Assembly: GCA_003285105.1 (NCBI GenBank)
Contig: CP030158.1
Coordinates: forward strand, 1,898,501-1,962,500
Direction of reading: 5' to 3'
From: Roseithermus sacchariphilus
GTDB taxonomy: Bacteria > Bacteroidota > Rhodothermia > Rhodothermales > MEBIC09517
Length of the DNA stretch: 64,000 bases
How positions within the stretch are numbered: position 1 is the first letter of the stretch; the number at the start of each line of letters is the position of its first letter. Position numbers and translations under genes: made by a program. Positions 32,462 to 40,889 of this stretch are shown here, one piece after another. The notes beneath the pieces are model-generated. The model did not search any database and was not told the DNA's origin. It saw nothing but the letters and a program-made list of their open reading frames with translations.

Positions 32462-32797
32462 ATGGAGGCACTCTACACATGGACGCTGCTGGGCGCGCTG
32501 GCGGCCGGCGGTCTGGCGATGGCGGCCGTGGTGCTGGGCCTGATCCGCCTGCAAGACCTGTCTCGCCGCGGCGGATGGCGTCAGGTGATGCGGCTACGCG
32601 CCCTGGCCACGCTGTTCGCGGCGGCGACGGTCATCGCGCTGGCCGTGTCCATCGGCGTGCATGCGGTGTACGACCACGGCCCGACCTCCCGCGATCCGAT
32701 GTCCCCGCTCACTTTCGTGCTCGAGCATCCCCAGTTTCTGTTCCCCCTGGCCCTGGCCATCCTGGCGCTGCTGTTCCTGCCGGAGAGGCTGGACTGA
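32462..32797 (+). CDS. Small membrane protein, three TM segments
   Basis: The 111-residue protein has hydrophobic helices at about 6-28, 44-64 and 88-106, separated by an Arg-rich loop. No family is recognised. A GGGGAG-like site lies upstream of the ATG. It converges on the aldehyde dehydrogenase gene. Confidence 0.55.
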   Translation: MEALYTWTLLGALAAGGLAMAAVVLGLIRLQDLSRRGGWRQVMRLRALATLFAAATVIALAVSIGVHAVYDHGPTSRDPMSPLTFVLEHPQFLFPLALAILALLFLPERLD

Positions 32798-32833
32798 GGA
32801 GCGGCCGGCAACCGGGCTGCAGACGCCGGCTCC

Positions 32834-35272
32834 CTACACGCCCGACGGGATCCAGACGTTCTTGACCTGCACGGCCTGACGGAGAAACACCTCTCCCTCG
32901 CCCTGAGCCGGGTCGAACCAGTCGCGCGCCTGGCCATAGCTGACCCACGTCCGTTTCATGTTGCCGGTCGAGCGGGCTTCGACCTCGCGGCTGCCGGTGG
33001 CGTCGCCGAAGTACCACATGGCGTCCACGTCGTCGTGCTCTACGAGCGTCCTGGTCAGGTGGTCGCGGGCGCCGGTGACGATGTTGACGACGCCGCCGGG
33101 GAGGTCGGAGGTGTCGAACACCTGGTAGAGGTCCGTGGCTGCCAGCGGATGGGATTCGGAGGGGATGACGACGACCGTGTTGCCGCGCGCGATGGCGGGG
33201 GCGACGAGCGAGACGAAGGCCAGCAGCGGCGCCTCGTCCGGGCAGGCGATGCCGATGACGCCGAGGTCGTCGTGATAGGCCACGACGAAGCCGTGCAGCG
33301 TCGTCTCCTGCACCGTCCCGCCGAACTTGTCGGCCCAGGCGGCATAGGTGAACAGCCGCCGGATGCCGGCCTCGACCTCACGGTCGGCGGCTTTTTTCGA
33401 GACCCCCGTCATGGCGCGGAGGCGGCCGGCGAACTCGTCGGCCCGGGCGGCGAGGTTCTCGGCGATGTAGTAGAGGATCTGGGCGCGGTGGTGGGGCGTA
33501 CGGTCGGCCCAGCCGCGGGCCTTGTGGGCGGCCTCGACGGCATTGCGGATGTCCTTGCGGTTGCCGTCGCCCACGTAGCCCACGATCTGCCCCTTCGGCC
33601 CGAGCACGGCCCGGCTGTAGTTGCCGTCGGGCCGTACCTGCTTGCCGCCGATGTAGAGCTTGGCGGTCCGGTCGATGGCCGGTGCCGGTGTGGGCCGGGC
33701 ACCGTTCGGCGGCGCGGGGCGGGGCGGGACGTGCGCGCCCCACGTGGCCGTGGCATCCTGGCCGTCGCCGCCGGGGGCCGGCGGCGCGGGGCGGGGGCGC
33801 GGCTCCCAGGCGGGGCGGACGTATTCGTAGAGGCCTTCCCGGCCGCCCTCGCGGCCGTAGCCGCTCTCGCGGTAGCCGCCGAAGCCACTGGCGGCGTCGA
33901 AGAAGTTGGTGCCGTTGATCCACACCGTCCCGGCTTTGAGGCGGTGGGCGACGTCCAGCGCCAGGTTGATGTTCTCGCTCCAGACCGTGGCTGCGAGGCC
34001 GTAGCGGGTGTTGTTCGCCAGTTCGATGGCCTCCTCCGGCGTGCGGAACGTCATGGCGACCAGCACCGGCCCGAAGATCTCCTCCTGCGCCACCGTCGAG
34101 GCCGGGGCCACGTTCGTCAGCAACGTGGGCGGGTAGAAGCAGCCGCCCGAAGGCCGCGGGAGATCCGGCTGGAAAAGGTCGGCCCCCTCGGCCACGCCGC
34201 GCTGCACCCAGCGGTTGATGGTTTCGACCTGGACCGGATCGACGACGGCTCCGAGGTCGATGCCCTTGTCGAGCGAGTCCCCAATGCGGAGCTTCGCCAT
34301 GCGGTCGCGCAGACGCGCCAGAAACGCGTCGGCGATGTTCTCCTGGACGAGCAGCCGGCTGCCGGCGCAGCAGACCTGCCCCTGGTTGAACCAGATGGCA
34401 TCGACGAGGCCCTCGATGGCGCCGTCCGGGTCGGCATCGTCGAAGACGAGATAGGGCGACTTCCCGCCGAGTTCGAGGGAGAGGCGCTTGCCCGAGCCGG
34501 CCGTGGCTTTGCGGATCAGGCGGCCGACCTCGGTGGAGCCGGTGAAGGCGATTTTATCGAGGTCCGGGTGGGCGACGACGGCCCGGCCGGCGTCGTCGCC
34601 GCCGGTGACGATGTTCAGCACGCCCGGCGGCAGCCCGGCCCCGGCGGCGATCTCGGCGAAGAGCAGGGCCGTCAGCGGGGTGTACGGGGCGGGCTTGAGG
34701 ACGACCGTGTTGCCCATCGCCAGGGCCGGCGCCACCTTCCAGGCCAGCATCAGCAGCGGGAAGTTCCACGGGATCACCTGCCCGACGACGCCCAGGGGCC
34801 GGTAGCCGGGCAACGCGGTGTCCATGAGCTGCGCCCAGCCGGCATGGTGATAGAAATGGCGTGTGACGAGCGGGACGTCGAGGTCGCGGCTCTCCCGGAT
34901 GGGCTTGCCGTTGTCCAGGGATTCCAGCACGGCGAAGAGCCGGGCGTGCTTCTGGACGGCCCGTGCCAGGGCGTAGAGGTGCCGGGCACGCGTGTGGCCG
35001 TCCGTGGCGCTCCAGCGCTTGAAGGCCTTGCGGGCGGCCCGGACGGCAGCGTCCACGTCGGCCGCGCCGGCGTCGGCGACCTCGGCCAGCACCTCGCCCG
35101 TGGCCGGGCGGCGGACCTCCAGGTAGGTGCCGTCGGCCGGTGCCTGCCAGGTGTTGTCGATGAACAGGTCGAAGCGGCGGCCGTGGTCGTCCAGCCACGC
35201 CAGCGCCGCATCCGGCGCCTCCGGGGCCGGTCCGTAGGTCATGGCGTCGAACAGGTCGGGGATGGAAGGCAT
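32834..35272 (-). CDS. Two-domain aldehyde dehydrogenase, ALDH16-like
   Basis: The 812-residue protein is two ALDH domains in tandem. The first (about 30-490) has the full active site: IPWNFPLLML, FTGSTEVGR, the Glu motif LELGGKSP and the catalytic Cys in NQGQVCCAGSR. After a Pro-rich linker the second (about 550-812) keeps the Rossmann-like part but shows no catalytic Cys motif. This is the ALDH16 arrangement. It lies 109 nt downstream of deoC on the same strand; DeoC releases acetaldehyde, so oxidation of acetaldehyde to acetate is a plausible role (inference). Confidence 0.88.
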   Translation of the reverse strand: MPSIPDLFDAMTYGPAPEAPDAALAWLDDHGRRFDLFIDNTWQAPADGTYLEVRRPATGEVLAEVADAGAADVDAAVRAARKAFKRWSATDGHTRARHLYALARAVQKHARLFAVLESLDNGKPIRESRDLDVPLVTRHFYHHAGWAQLMDTALPGYRPLGVVGQVIPWNFPLLMLAWKVAPALAMGNTVVLKPAPYTPLTALLFAEIAAGAGLPPGVLNIVTGGDDAGRAVVAHPDLDKIAFTGSTEVGRLIRKATAGSGKRLSLELGGKSPYLVFDDADPDGAIEGLVDAIWFNQGQVCCAGSRLLVQENIADAFLARLRDRMAKLRIGDSLDKGIDLGAVVDPVQVETINRWVQRGVAEGADLFQPDLPRPSGGCFYPPTLLTNVAPASTVAQEEIFGPVLVAMTFRTPEEAIELANNTRYGLAATVWSENINLALDVAHRLKAGTVWINGTNFFDAASGFGGYRESGYGREGGREGLYEYVRPAWEPRPRPAPPAPGGDGQDATATWGAHVPPRPAPPNGARPTPAPAIDRTAKLYIGGKQVRPDGNYSRAVLGPKGQIVGYVGDGNRKDIRNAVEAAHKARGWADRTPHHRAQILYYIAENLAARADEFAGRLRAMTGVSKKAADREVEAGIRRLFTYAAWADKFGGTVQETTLHGFVVAYHDDLGVIGIACPDEAPLLAFVSLVAPAIARGNTVVVIPSESHPLAATDLYQVFDTSDLPGGVVNIVTGARDHLTRTLVEHDDVDAMWYFGDATGSREVEARSTGNMKRTWVSYGQARDWFDPAQGEGEVFLRQAVQVKNVWIPSGV

Positions 35273-35381
35273 GGGGAGGGTAGAGCGGGGAGAAGAGGAG
35301 AGCGGGGCGATGGCGCGGAACGGGCGAAGGTCGAAGGGCGGTCTGACGGCCTGTTTCCCCTTCCGATCTTCGTCCAGTACG

Positions 35382-36386
35382 TCATCCCATGGGCAGGTGA
35401 TGGCGGGCGGCGTAGCGGCCGGTGGCGTGGTGCGAGAGCTGCCGCTCGATGTCGGCCAGGAGGCTGCTCGCGCCCAGCCGGAACAGCGTGTTCGAGAGCC
35501 AGGCGTCGCCCAGTTCTTCCTTCATCAGGATCAGGTAGTTGAGGGCTTCCTTTGCCGTGCGGATGCCGCCGGCCGGCTTGAAGCCCACCTTGAAGCCCGT
35601 GCGGGCCTCGTACTCGCGGATCGTGCGCACCATGACCAGGCTCACGGGCAGCGTGGCGTTGACGGGTTCCTTGCCCGTGGACGTCTTGATGAAGTCGGCG
35701 CCGGCCATCATGCACACCTTGCTGGCCATGGCCACGTGCCAGAGCGGGCCCAGCTCGCCCGTGGCCAGGATGGCCTTCATGTGGGCGGGGCCACAGGCTT
35801 CCCGCATGGCGCGGACCTCGTCGTAGAGCGCCTGCCAGCGGCCGCACAGCACGTGCTCGCGGGTGATGACGATGTCGATCTCCCGGGCGCCGGCGTCCAC
35901 CGAGGCTTCGATCTCGGCCAGGCGGGTGGATAGCGGGCTGAGGCCGGCCGGGAAGCCGGCGGAGACGGCCGCCACGGGGATGCCGCTGCCCTCCAGCGCC
36001 GCCAGGGCATCCGGGATGCGCCGGTGGTAGACGCACACGGCGCCGACGGTCAGGGGGCGCTCGCCCATGCCCAGCGCGTCGAGCAGGTCGCGCCGGATCG
36101 GCTGGCGCGCCTTGGCGCAGAGGCGGCGGACGTTGCCGGGCGTGTCGTCGCCCGCCAGGGTGGTCAGGTCGATGCAGGTGACGGCACGGAGCAGCCAGGC
36201 CGCCTGCCAGGCTTTCTTGACGGAGCGACGCGTGCCCAGCGTGGCCGCCCGGCGCTGTGTAGCGCTCGGATTGACCCGCGTGGCCCGCACCCAGTCCAGG
36301 TCGAGCGGGGTGCCGGGGTTGTGCGGCAGGACGGGAGCCGCCGGTGACGCCGTCCGGGACGCCGTCGGCGAAGCGAGTGCAGCCAT
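35382..36386 (-). CDS. deoC: Deoxyribose-phosphate aldolase
   Basis: The 334-residue protein has the DERA motifs: the first active-site Lys in the GPAHMKAILATGEL region and the Schiff-base Lys in ADFIKTSTGK, plus VGFKPAGGIRT. It splits 2-deoxyribose 5-phosphate to glyceraldehyde 3-phosphate and acetaldehyde. At 334 residues it belongs to the longer DeoC type, not the 220-residue bacterial type. Together with the nucleoside phosphorylase at the window start and the adjacent ALDH it fits deoxynucleoside catabolism. Confidence 0.94.
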   Translation of the reverse strand: MAALASPTASRTASPAAPVLPHNPGTPLDLDWVRATRVNPSATQRRAATLGTRRSVKKAWQAAWLLRAVTCIDLTTLAGDDTPGNVRRLCAKARQPIRRDLLDALGMGERPLTVGAVCVYHRRIPDALAALEGSGIPVAAVSAGFPAGLSPLSTRLAEIEASVDAGAREIDIVITREHVLCGRWQALYDEVRAMREACGPAHMKAILATGELGPLWHVAMASKVCMMAGADFIKTSTGKEPVNATLPVSLVMVRTIREYEARTGFKVGFKPAGGIRTAKEALNYLILMKEELGDAWLSNTLFRLGASSLLADIERQLSHHATGRYAARHHLPMG

Positions 36387-36466
36387 GAGCGGAGGAGGAA
36401 ATAGCGACAGAGACAGGGCCGAAGGCCGGAAACGGAGAAGGGGGCAGACTTGTTCGCAGCCGCGCG

Positions 36467-36573
36467 GCCGTCAGCCGTCAGCTTTCAGCCGTCAGCCGTC
36501 AGATCCTCCCCTTGCGAAGGGGCGGTGTCGCGCGGCGACGGAGGGGTCGTTCTGCCGTCGCATCGGTCTCCAC
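36467..36573 (+). repeat. Partial copy of the heptad/hairpin composite repeat
   Basis: Heptads (GCCGTCA, GCTTTCA) lead into hairpin CTCCCCTTGCGAAGGGG and a second hairpin GTCGC-GCG-GCGAC, then GGAGGGGT. It matches the start of the copy at 63719 in the same orientation but stops after about 105 bp. The rest of the 36387-36624 gap shows no gene. Confidence 0.8.
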
Positions 36574-36624
36574 TGCGTAACATCAGGGACTGAGGAGGCG
36601 CAGCGGATATTCCAAGCGGATAGT

Positions 36625-37155
36625 TCAGAGGATGCGCAGCGAGTACCCGCGCTCGCCCAGCTCTGCGAACTCGAGCGTCTCGCCCCGCTCCAGCGCCTCC
36701 CGGATGGCGTCCAGGTCGGCGCTGACCTTCACCCGGCGAAACGGCTCCGGCAAGGCCTCCGGGTCGACGTGCAGGTCCACCGGGGCGCGGCCGCCGCGGC
36801 GGGCCACCGTCAGCCGGTAGCGGCGCGTCTCGACGGATTTCAGGCCGTGTTGCTGGAAGAACAGGACCAGCCGGTTCTTGAGGTAGGCGGCCTGGTCCTC
36901 GTCGCGGCGGGCGCGGTCGGTGAGGCGGCGGGCTTCCTCGCGCCGCGCCGCCGCCCGCGCCTCCAGCTCTCGGATGAGCGCAGCGTAGTTGTCGAGCTTG
37001 ACGTCTCGTTCCTCGATCAGATCCTCGAACCAGGCATCGAGGGTCGCCTCAACCTCGGGGTCCGTCACGTCGCCGCCCAGCGCCTCCAGGCGGTCGTAGA
37101 GCGCCTGCAGGTCCTCGGAGATGGCGAACAGCGTGCGATGGGAAGAATCGGGCAT
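36625..37155 (-). CDS. Siphovirus Gp157-like protein
   Basis: The 176-residue protein has a long charged N-terminal coiled coil (LYALSEDL-like start, here LFAISEDLQALYDRLEAL) followed by a short beta domain (VETRRYRLTVARRG). This is the layout of Gp157 proteins, which were described in streptococcal phages and often sit beside recombination genes. No other phage gene is near, so it is either a domesticated gene or a chromosomal member of the family. It lies 26 nt downstream of a lipoprotein gene. Confidence 0.72.
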   Translation of the reverse strand: MPDSSHRTLFAISEDLQALYDRLEALGGDVTDPEVEATLDAWFEDLIEERDVKLDNYAALIRELEARAAARREEARRLTDRARRDEDQAAYLKNRLVLFFQQHGLKSVETRRYRLTVARRGGRAPVDLHVDPEALPEPFRRVKVSADLDAIREALERGETLEFAELGERGYSLRIL

Positions 37156-37181
37156 GGGACAGGGGGGATCGGAAAAAGGGC

Positions 37182-37712
37182 TCAATCGATGTAAAACAGC
37201 CATTCCAGCGCTTCCGCGGTGTCTTCCCGAAACCGGATGCGCAGCAGATGCGGGATGGCCTCCTCGCGTTCGTAGACGAAGGTGTCGCCCTCGTGCCGGT
37301 CGGGCGGCCCGAGGCGCGCCTCGACGTCCCGGCGGGATTGCCCCACCTGCAGCCCCTCCGGCGAGGTGTAGGCCGGGCCGGTCACGCGGACGTCGCGCAT
37401 GAGCATCTTCTCCGGCGTCACGTACACGGTGAACGCCAGTCCGTCATACTGATACGTGCGCAGGGTGTCGATCTGAGACGGAACGTGGAGGTTCCGGATC
37501 GTGTCCCGGTGCACCCGGTCGGGGGGTGGCAGGCGGTCCAGGATGGGCAGGGTCGCGGCCTCGGGCGGGCGGGTGAACACCGCCTGGATGAGCGCGGCGA
37601 GGTCCGGGCGGGCCGGAGAGGACGGGGCGGGTCCGGGCGGGGCGGCGGAGCGGTTGGCGGCGCAGCCACTCCCCAGCAGGCCCAGGAGGACGACGAGCAG
37701 ACAGCGGTGCAT
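37182..37712 (-). CDS. Lipoprotein with BamE-like domain
   Basis: The 176-residue protein has a clear lipobox (LLGSGC, Cys17) after a short hydrophobic signal, a Pro/Ala-rich linker and a C-terminal region (GLQVGQSRRDVEARLGPPD then FVYERE) that resembles the BamE/SmpA fold. That points to an envelope-assembly accessory role, but no BAM gene is adjacent. Confidence 0.7.
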   Translation of the reverse strand: MHRCLLVVLLGLLGSGCAANRSAAPPGPAPSSPARPDLAALIQAVFTRPPEAATLPILDRLPPPDRVHRDTIRNLHVPSQIDTLRTYQYDGLAFTVYVTPEKMLMRDVRVTGPAYTSPEGLQVGQSRRDVEARLGPPDRHEGDTFVYEREEAIPHLLRIRFREDTAEALEWLFYID

Positions 37713-37861
37713 GAGGGGGTGGGATGGACGAAGGGGGATGGCCGCTGGCTACGAGGCGGGAGGGAATCAGGATCCCCGGAACGATGAACGAGGCGCCGCC
37801 TCAAAAACCCTCCGGCCCGGCTTGATCCGGGAGGCCGGGACCCGCACCTTCCCTGCGATGT

Positions 37862-39640
37862 ATGCGCCATCCGTTGCCGCCGCTCATGCCTGAGACCCCG
37901 ACCGACGCCCCCACCCGGTCCGCCGGCCGCCGCCCGTCCCGGAGCTGGCTCTGGGCGATGCCGCCGGACAACTACGCGATCTACTGCAAGACGAATACCT
38001 TTGCGATCCGGAAGGTGGGCCGGGCGGCGCTGGCACGGATCCGTCCGGGAGATCGGATCTTCGCCTACCTCTCCGGGTCCCGCGTGATCGCCGGGCTGTT
38101 CGAGGCGACGAGTGCCGCGTTCGAGGACACCACCCCGCTCGTGCCCGGCGAGCACTACCCGCACCGCGTGCGGGTGCGCCCGGTCGTCCAGCTCTCGAAG
38201 GAAGCCTGGGTGCCCTACGAGGCCTTCAGCGATCAGCTCGACGTGGTCCGGGAGTATGCCGACTTCCGCAGCGTCGTGCAGCAGGTGCTGCATCCGCTGC
38301 CGGCGGTCGATGAAAAGGTGCTGACCTTCCTCGTGCGGGCGCGGTCCGCGGACATGGAGCAGGCCATGGCGGCCCTGGAGGCGTGGAAGCAATTGCGCCA
38401 GGCGGCGCCCCGGGCGGCCTCTCCGGCGCCCCGGCCCGCGCCGGCCGTGCACGAGCCGCCGGCCGCCTACGCGCCCCCGCCGGACGTCGACCGCGCGCAG
38501 GCGATGGCGGCCTTGCTGGCCTACCTGGATGCTCGCGGCTTCGTCTACGAGCCATGGCAGGTGGCCGCGTTCGTGGCGGCGCTGCGGACCAAGCCCTTCG
38601 TCATCCTGGCCGGCGTGACGGGCACCGGCAAGTCGAAGCTGCCCGTCCTCGTGGCCGAGGCCACGGGGGCCGACGCCGCGCTCGTGCCGGTGCGGCCGGA
38701 CTGGACGGACAGCAGCGATGTGCTCGGCTACGTCGACCTCCAGGGGCGCTTCCGGCCGGGGGTGTTGTTGCAGCAGGCCCGCGCGGCCGCCGAAGCGCCC
38801 CACCGGTATCACCTGGCCGTGCTGGACGAGATGAACGTGGCGCGGGTGGAACACTACTTCGCGGAGGTGCTGAGCCGCATCGAGGCGCGGCGACCCGCCG
38901 GCGGCGGGTATGCCAGCCCACCCCTGCTGGCGCTGGATCTGCCGCCGGAAGCCGCGGCGTGGGGGCGGGTCGGGCTGCCGCCCAACCTGGCTCTCGTCGG
39001 CACGGTCAACATGGACGAGAGCGCCCACGCGTTCAGCCGCAAGGTGCTCGACCGCGCCTTCACGCTCGAACTCGCCGAGGTCGACCTCACCCGCTGGCAG
39101 GCCCGGAGCGAGCGGCCGGTGCCAGAGCCGGGGTGCTGGCCGGCCGGCGTGTGGCAGCCGCGGGGGCTGCGGCTGAGCGAGGTGGCGCTGACCGAGGCCG
39201 AGCGGGAGCGGGTGGAGGCGGTCGTGGCGGAGCTGGAGGCCGCCAACGTCTTTCTGGCGCCGGCCCAGCTGCACGTCGCCTATCGCACCCGCGACGAGGC
39301 GGCCCTGTTCGTGCTTCACGCCACCGAGATCGCCGATGCCTTTCGGACCCGGACCGGCGCGCCCGTCGACCCGCTCGATCTGGCGCTGCACATGAAGGTG
39401 CTGCCCCGGTTGATGGGCGGCAGCCGGCCGGTGTGGCAGGCCGTGCAGGGGCTGCTCGGCCGGGCCGTCACCGGGGCGGGCATCCGCACCGACGACGAGG
39501 CCCGGGCCGTGCTCGACGTCTGGGACGAGGCCGGGCAGCCCGCCGCGCTCCCCGAAGCCCGCTTCCCCCGCACCGCCGCCCGCCTCTGCCTGATGATGAG
39601 CCGCCTGCTGGCCGACGGCTTCACCTCCTACTGGGTCTGA
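37862..39640 (+). CDS. EVE-domain/McrB-type AAA+ fusion (modified-DNA restriction ATPase)
   Basis: The 592-residue protein starts with an EVE (PUA-like) domain at about 25-150 (SWLWAMPPDNYAIYCKTN; GDRIFAYLSGS), a Pro/Ala linker, and a McrB-like AAA+ domain with Walker A GVTGTGKS, Walker B HLAVLDEMN and sensor GTVNMDES. EVE domains bind modified bases and McrB motors drive modification-dependent restriction. No McrC-type nuclease is adjacent; a DUF2357 nuclease lies at 51119. An in-frame ATG at 37886 is an equally possible start. The integron array begins 210 nt downstream, after a heptad-repeat tract. Confidence 0.85.
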   Translation: MRHPLPPLMPETPTDAPTRSAGRRPSRSWLWAMPPDNYAIYCKTNTFAIRKVGRAALARIRPGDRIFAYLSGSRVIAGLFEATSAAFEDTTPLVPGEHYPHRVRVRPVVQLSKEAWVPYEAFSDQLDVVREYADFRSVVQQVLHPLPAVDEKVLTFLVRARSADMEQAMAALEAWKQLRQAAPRAASPAPRPAPAVHEPPAAYAPPPDVDRAQAMAALLAYLDARGFVYEPWQVAAFVAALRTKPFVILAGVTGTGKSKLPVLVAEATGADAALVPVRPDWTDSSDVLGYVDLQGRFRPGVLLQQARAAAEAPHRYHLAVLDEMNVARVEHYFAEVLSRIEARRPAGGGYASPPLLALDLPPEAAAWGRVGLPPNLALVGTVNMDESAHAFSRKVLDRAFTLELAEVDLTRWQARSERPVPEPGCWPAGVWQPRGLRLSEVALTEAERERVEAVVAELEAANVFLAPAQLHVAYRTRDEAALFVLHATEIADAFRTRTGAPVDPLDLALHMKVLPRLMGGSRPVWQAVQGLLGRAVTGAGIRTDDEARAVLDVWDEAGQPAALPEARFPRTAARLCLMMSRLLADGFTSYWV

Positions 39641-39642
39641 TT

Positions 39643-39775
39643 TCAGCGGTCAGCGATCAGGGTGCTGGCCTGGCACGATGGTGCTTGCCGTGCGGCTGCG
39701 GGCTACTCGCTGACGGCTGTGGGCTGCGGGCTACTCGCTGAAGGCTGTGGGCTGACCGCTGACGGCTTCCGGGCT
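39643..39775 (-). repeat. Heptad-repeat tract after the EVE-McrB gene
   Basis: Degenerate 7-bp units (GGCTGCG, GGCTACT, CGCTGAC, GGCTGTG) run through this gap. They match the heptad arms of the composite repeat in the orientation opposite to the copies at 51007 and 63719. The internal hairpins are absent. Confidence 0.7.
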
Positions 39776-39849
39776 TTTGCATCATGGTAGGATGTTGCAA
39801 TTCGGGGAAAAAGGGTGTAGGATAGAATGCGTCGTGTTGGATAATGTGT

Positions 39850-39856
39850 GTTATAC
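39850..39856 (+). other. Orphan integron core site (GTTATAC)
   Basis: GTTATAC is the exact complement of the GTATAAC box at 40479, as expected for the 5' end of cassette 1. No partner box lies upstream, so this could be an attI remnant or the right half of a lost attC. Confidence 0.55.
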
Positions 39857-39884
39857 AGCCCTGCCACCGTAGCACAATTCGAGC

Positions 39885-40466
39885 TTGGAGCAGTTGTCCG
39901 AAATCCTGACTCCGGCAGTCGTTAGCACAGCCGTCACTGCTGTCCTTGCGCCTCTCCTTTTCTTCTGGCTCAAGCGCCGTGACGAGAAGAGGAAGCGCAA
40001 CTTCGAGGTCCGGTACGCTGAGTACAAGCACTACCTCCGCACGCTAGACGAGATTGCTTCGGCTTCGCGCGTCGAGACCGAGCGCTTCTTTTCTGAGACC
40101 ATCGCAACCACGTTCAAAACGATCTTGACCGAGCCGGAAGGCAGCGACGACGCCCTCCTCAGTATGAACGACGCTCTGCTCGGCCTCACGTCACGGCTCG
40201 GCCAGACGATTACGAAGGCAGAGGGCGAGTTGCACGGCCTACGTCTCGTCTGTAGTGAGAAGCTGCTCGTCATGATTGACGAGTACGTTCAGCTTCAGCG
40301 CGACCTAATGAGCGCCACCTCTGATATGATGGCGAACTGGAAGCAGATCGACATCAACAACCCCACGGCTTCGATGCCGGGCGATGTCCAAGAGAAAGGT
40401 GAGCAAGCCCAACGCCTGTACCGAGACATAGTAGACCAAATGAGGAAGGAGCTTGATATCAGCTAG
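39885..40466 (+). CDS. Cassette 1: membrane-anchored protein of unknown function
   Basis: The 193-residue protein from a TTG start has one N-terminal TM helix (about 8-29; VVSTAVTAVLAPLLFFWL) followed by a basic stop-transfer (KRRDEKRKR) and a helix-rich cytoplasmic domain. No family is recognised. It is the only ORF of a 751-bp cassette whose stop codon lies 13 nt before its attC. The type I membrane plus helical-domain layout recalls some small defence effectors, but nothing specific supports that. Confidence 0.65.
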   Translation: MEQLSEILTPAVVSTAVTAVLAPLLFFWLKRRDEKRKRNFEVRYAEYKHYLRTLDEIASASRVETERFFSETIATTFKTILTEPEGSDDALLSMNDALLGLTSRLGQTITKAEGELHGLRLVCSEKLLVMIDEYVQLQRDLMSATSDMMANWKQIDINNPTASMPGDVQEKGEQAQRLYRDIVDQMRKELDIS

Positions 40467-40478
40467 AACCACCGGGCT

Positions 40479-40607
40479 GTATAACCCGCGGCTGCAGGCC
40501 GACAACGGGCTCCAGCGCTCTTGCTTCGTCCGGGCCTCGGCGTCTACGTTGCCATTCCCACCGTCCACGGTCGCTGCCCGTTGCGGCTGAGCCGCAATCT
40601 GTTATAC
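40479..40607 (+). other. attC site of cassette 1
   Basis: R'' GTATAAC (40479-40485) and R' GTTATAC (40601-40607) are perfect complements. Inside them, GCGGCTGCAGGCCGACAACG pairs with the GTTGCGGCTGAGCCGC region near 40580, leaving a few bulged bases, as in functional attC hairpins. 129 bp. Confidence 0.8.
40521..40551 (+). promoter_or_regulatory. Promoter-like pair inside attC 1
   Basis: TTG at 40521-40523, 21-nt spacer, TACGTTG at 40545-40551. It fits the -33/-7 pattern and would transcribe cassette 2 and beyond. Confidence 0.4.
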
Positions 40608-40733
40608 CGCGCTCCCTCATTCTGAAGCGATGGAAAGCAGCCTCGGCCCGTGCTCGTCTCGGCCCCTCTCGCCTACCGGCGGCGGCCGTCCCCGGCGCGG
40701 GCGTGGGGGCGCTTCGGCCTCCGGTCGGTCGCC
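40608..40733 (+). other. Cassette 2 body: no credible gene
   Basis: The 252-bp cassette holds 126 bp before its attC. The sequence is GC-rich, and the open frames that cross it run through the attC into the next cassette. It is best read as a non-coding cassette; a small RNA or spacer function is possible. Confidence 0.5.
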
Positions 40734-40859
40734 GGGTAACAAGGCGCTTCAGCCGACCAACGGGCGTGCGGGTTTTGCCTTGTTCGGGCGTCGCGTCTAC
40801 ATTGTTATGAATCATCGTTGTGCCTTCAGCCCATTGCGGCTGAGCTTCAACCGTTATGC
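40734..40859 (+). other. attC site of cassette 2
   Basis: R'' GGGTAAC (40734-40740), R' GTTATGC (40853-40859). GCGCTTCAGCCGACCAACG pairs with the ATTGCGGCTGAGC region near 40834. The outer boxes match only in the TAAC/GTTA core, so this hairpin is weaker than its neighbours. 126 bp. Confidence 0.75.
40774..40804 (+). promoter_or_regulatory. Promoter-like pair inside attC 2, upstream of the CBASS operon
   Basis: TTTG at 40774-40777, 20-nt spacer, TACATTG at 40798-40804: a near-consensus Bacteroidota promoter, 86 nt upstream of the first CBASS gene. It occupies the same place in the attC as the pair at 40521-40551. Confidence 0.5.
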
Positions 40860-40889
40860 AGCAGATCGGAGCCAAGGTGGAATAGCGAG

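Noticed and set aside
36625-37155. Prophage remnant suggested by the Gp157-like gene
   Set aside because: No integrase, structural, lysis or replication phage gene lies nearby, and the neighbours are a lipoprotein and repeats.
39660-39690. Sigma-54 promoter (TGGCAC ... TTGC) upstream of the array
   Set aside because: The spacing between TGGCAC and TTGC is wrong by several bases and the match lies in the heptad-repeat tract.
40459-40875. Minus-strand open frame of 138 codons across two attC sites
   Set aside because: Antisense through attC hairpins, Arg/Pro-rich, no family resemblance; such frames are typical artefacts of high-GC attC sequence.
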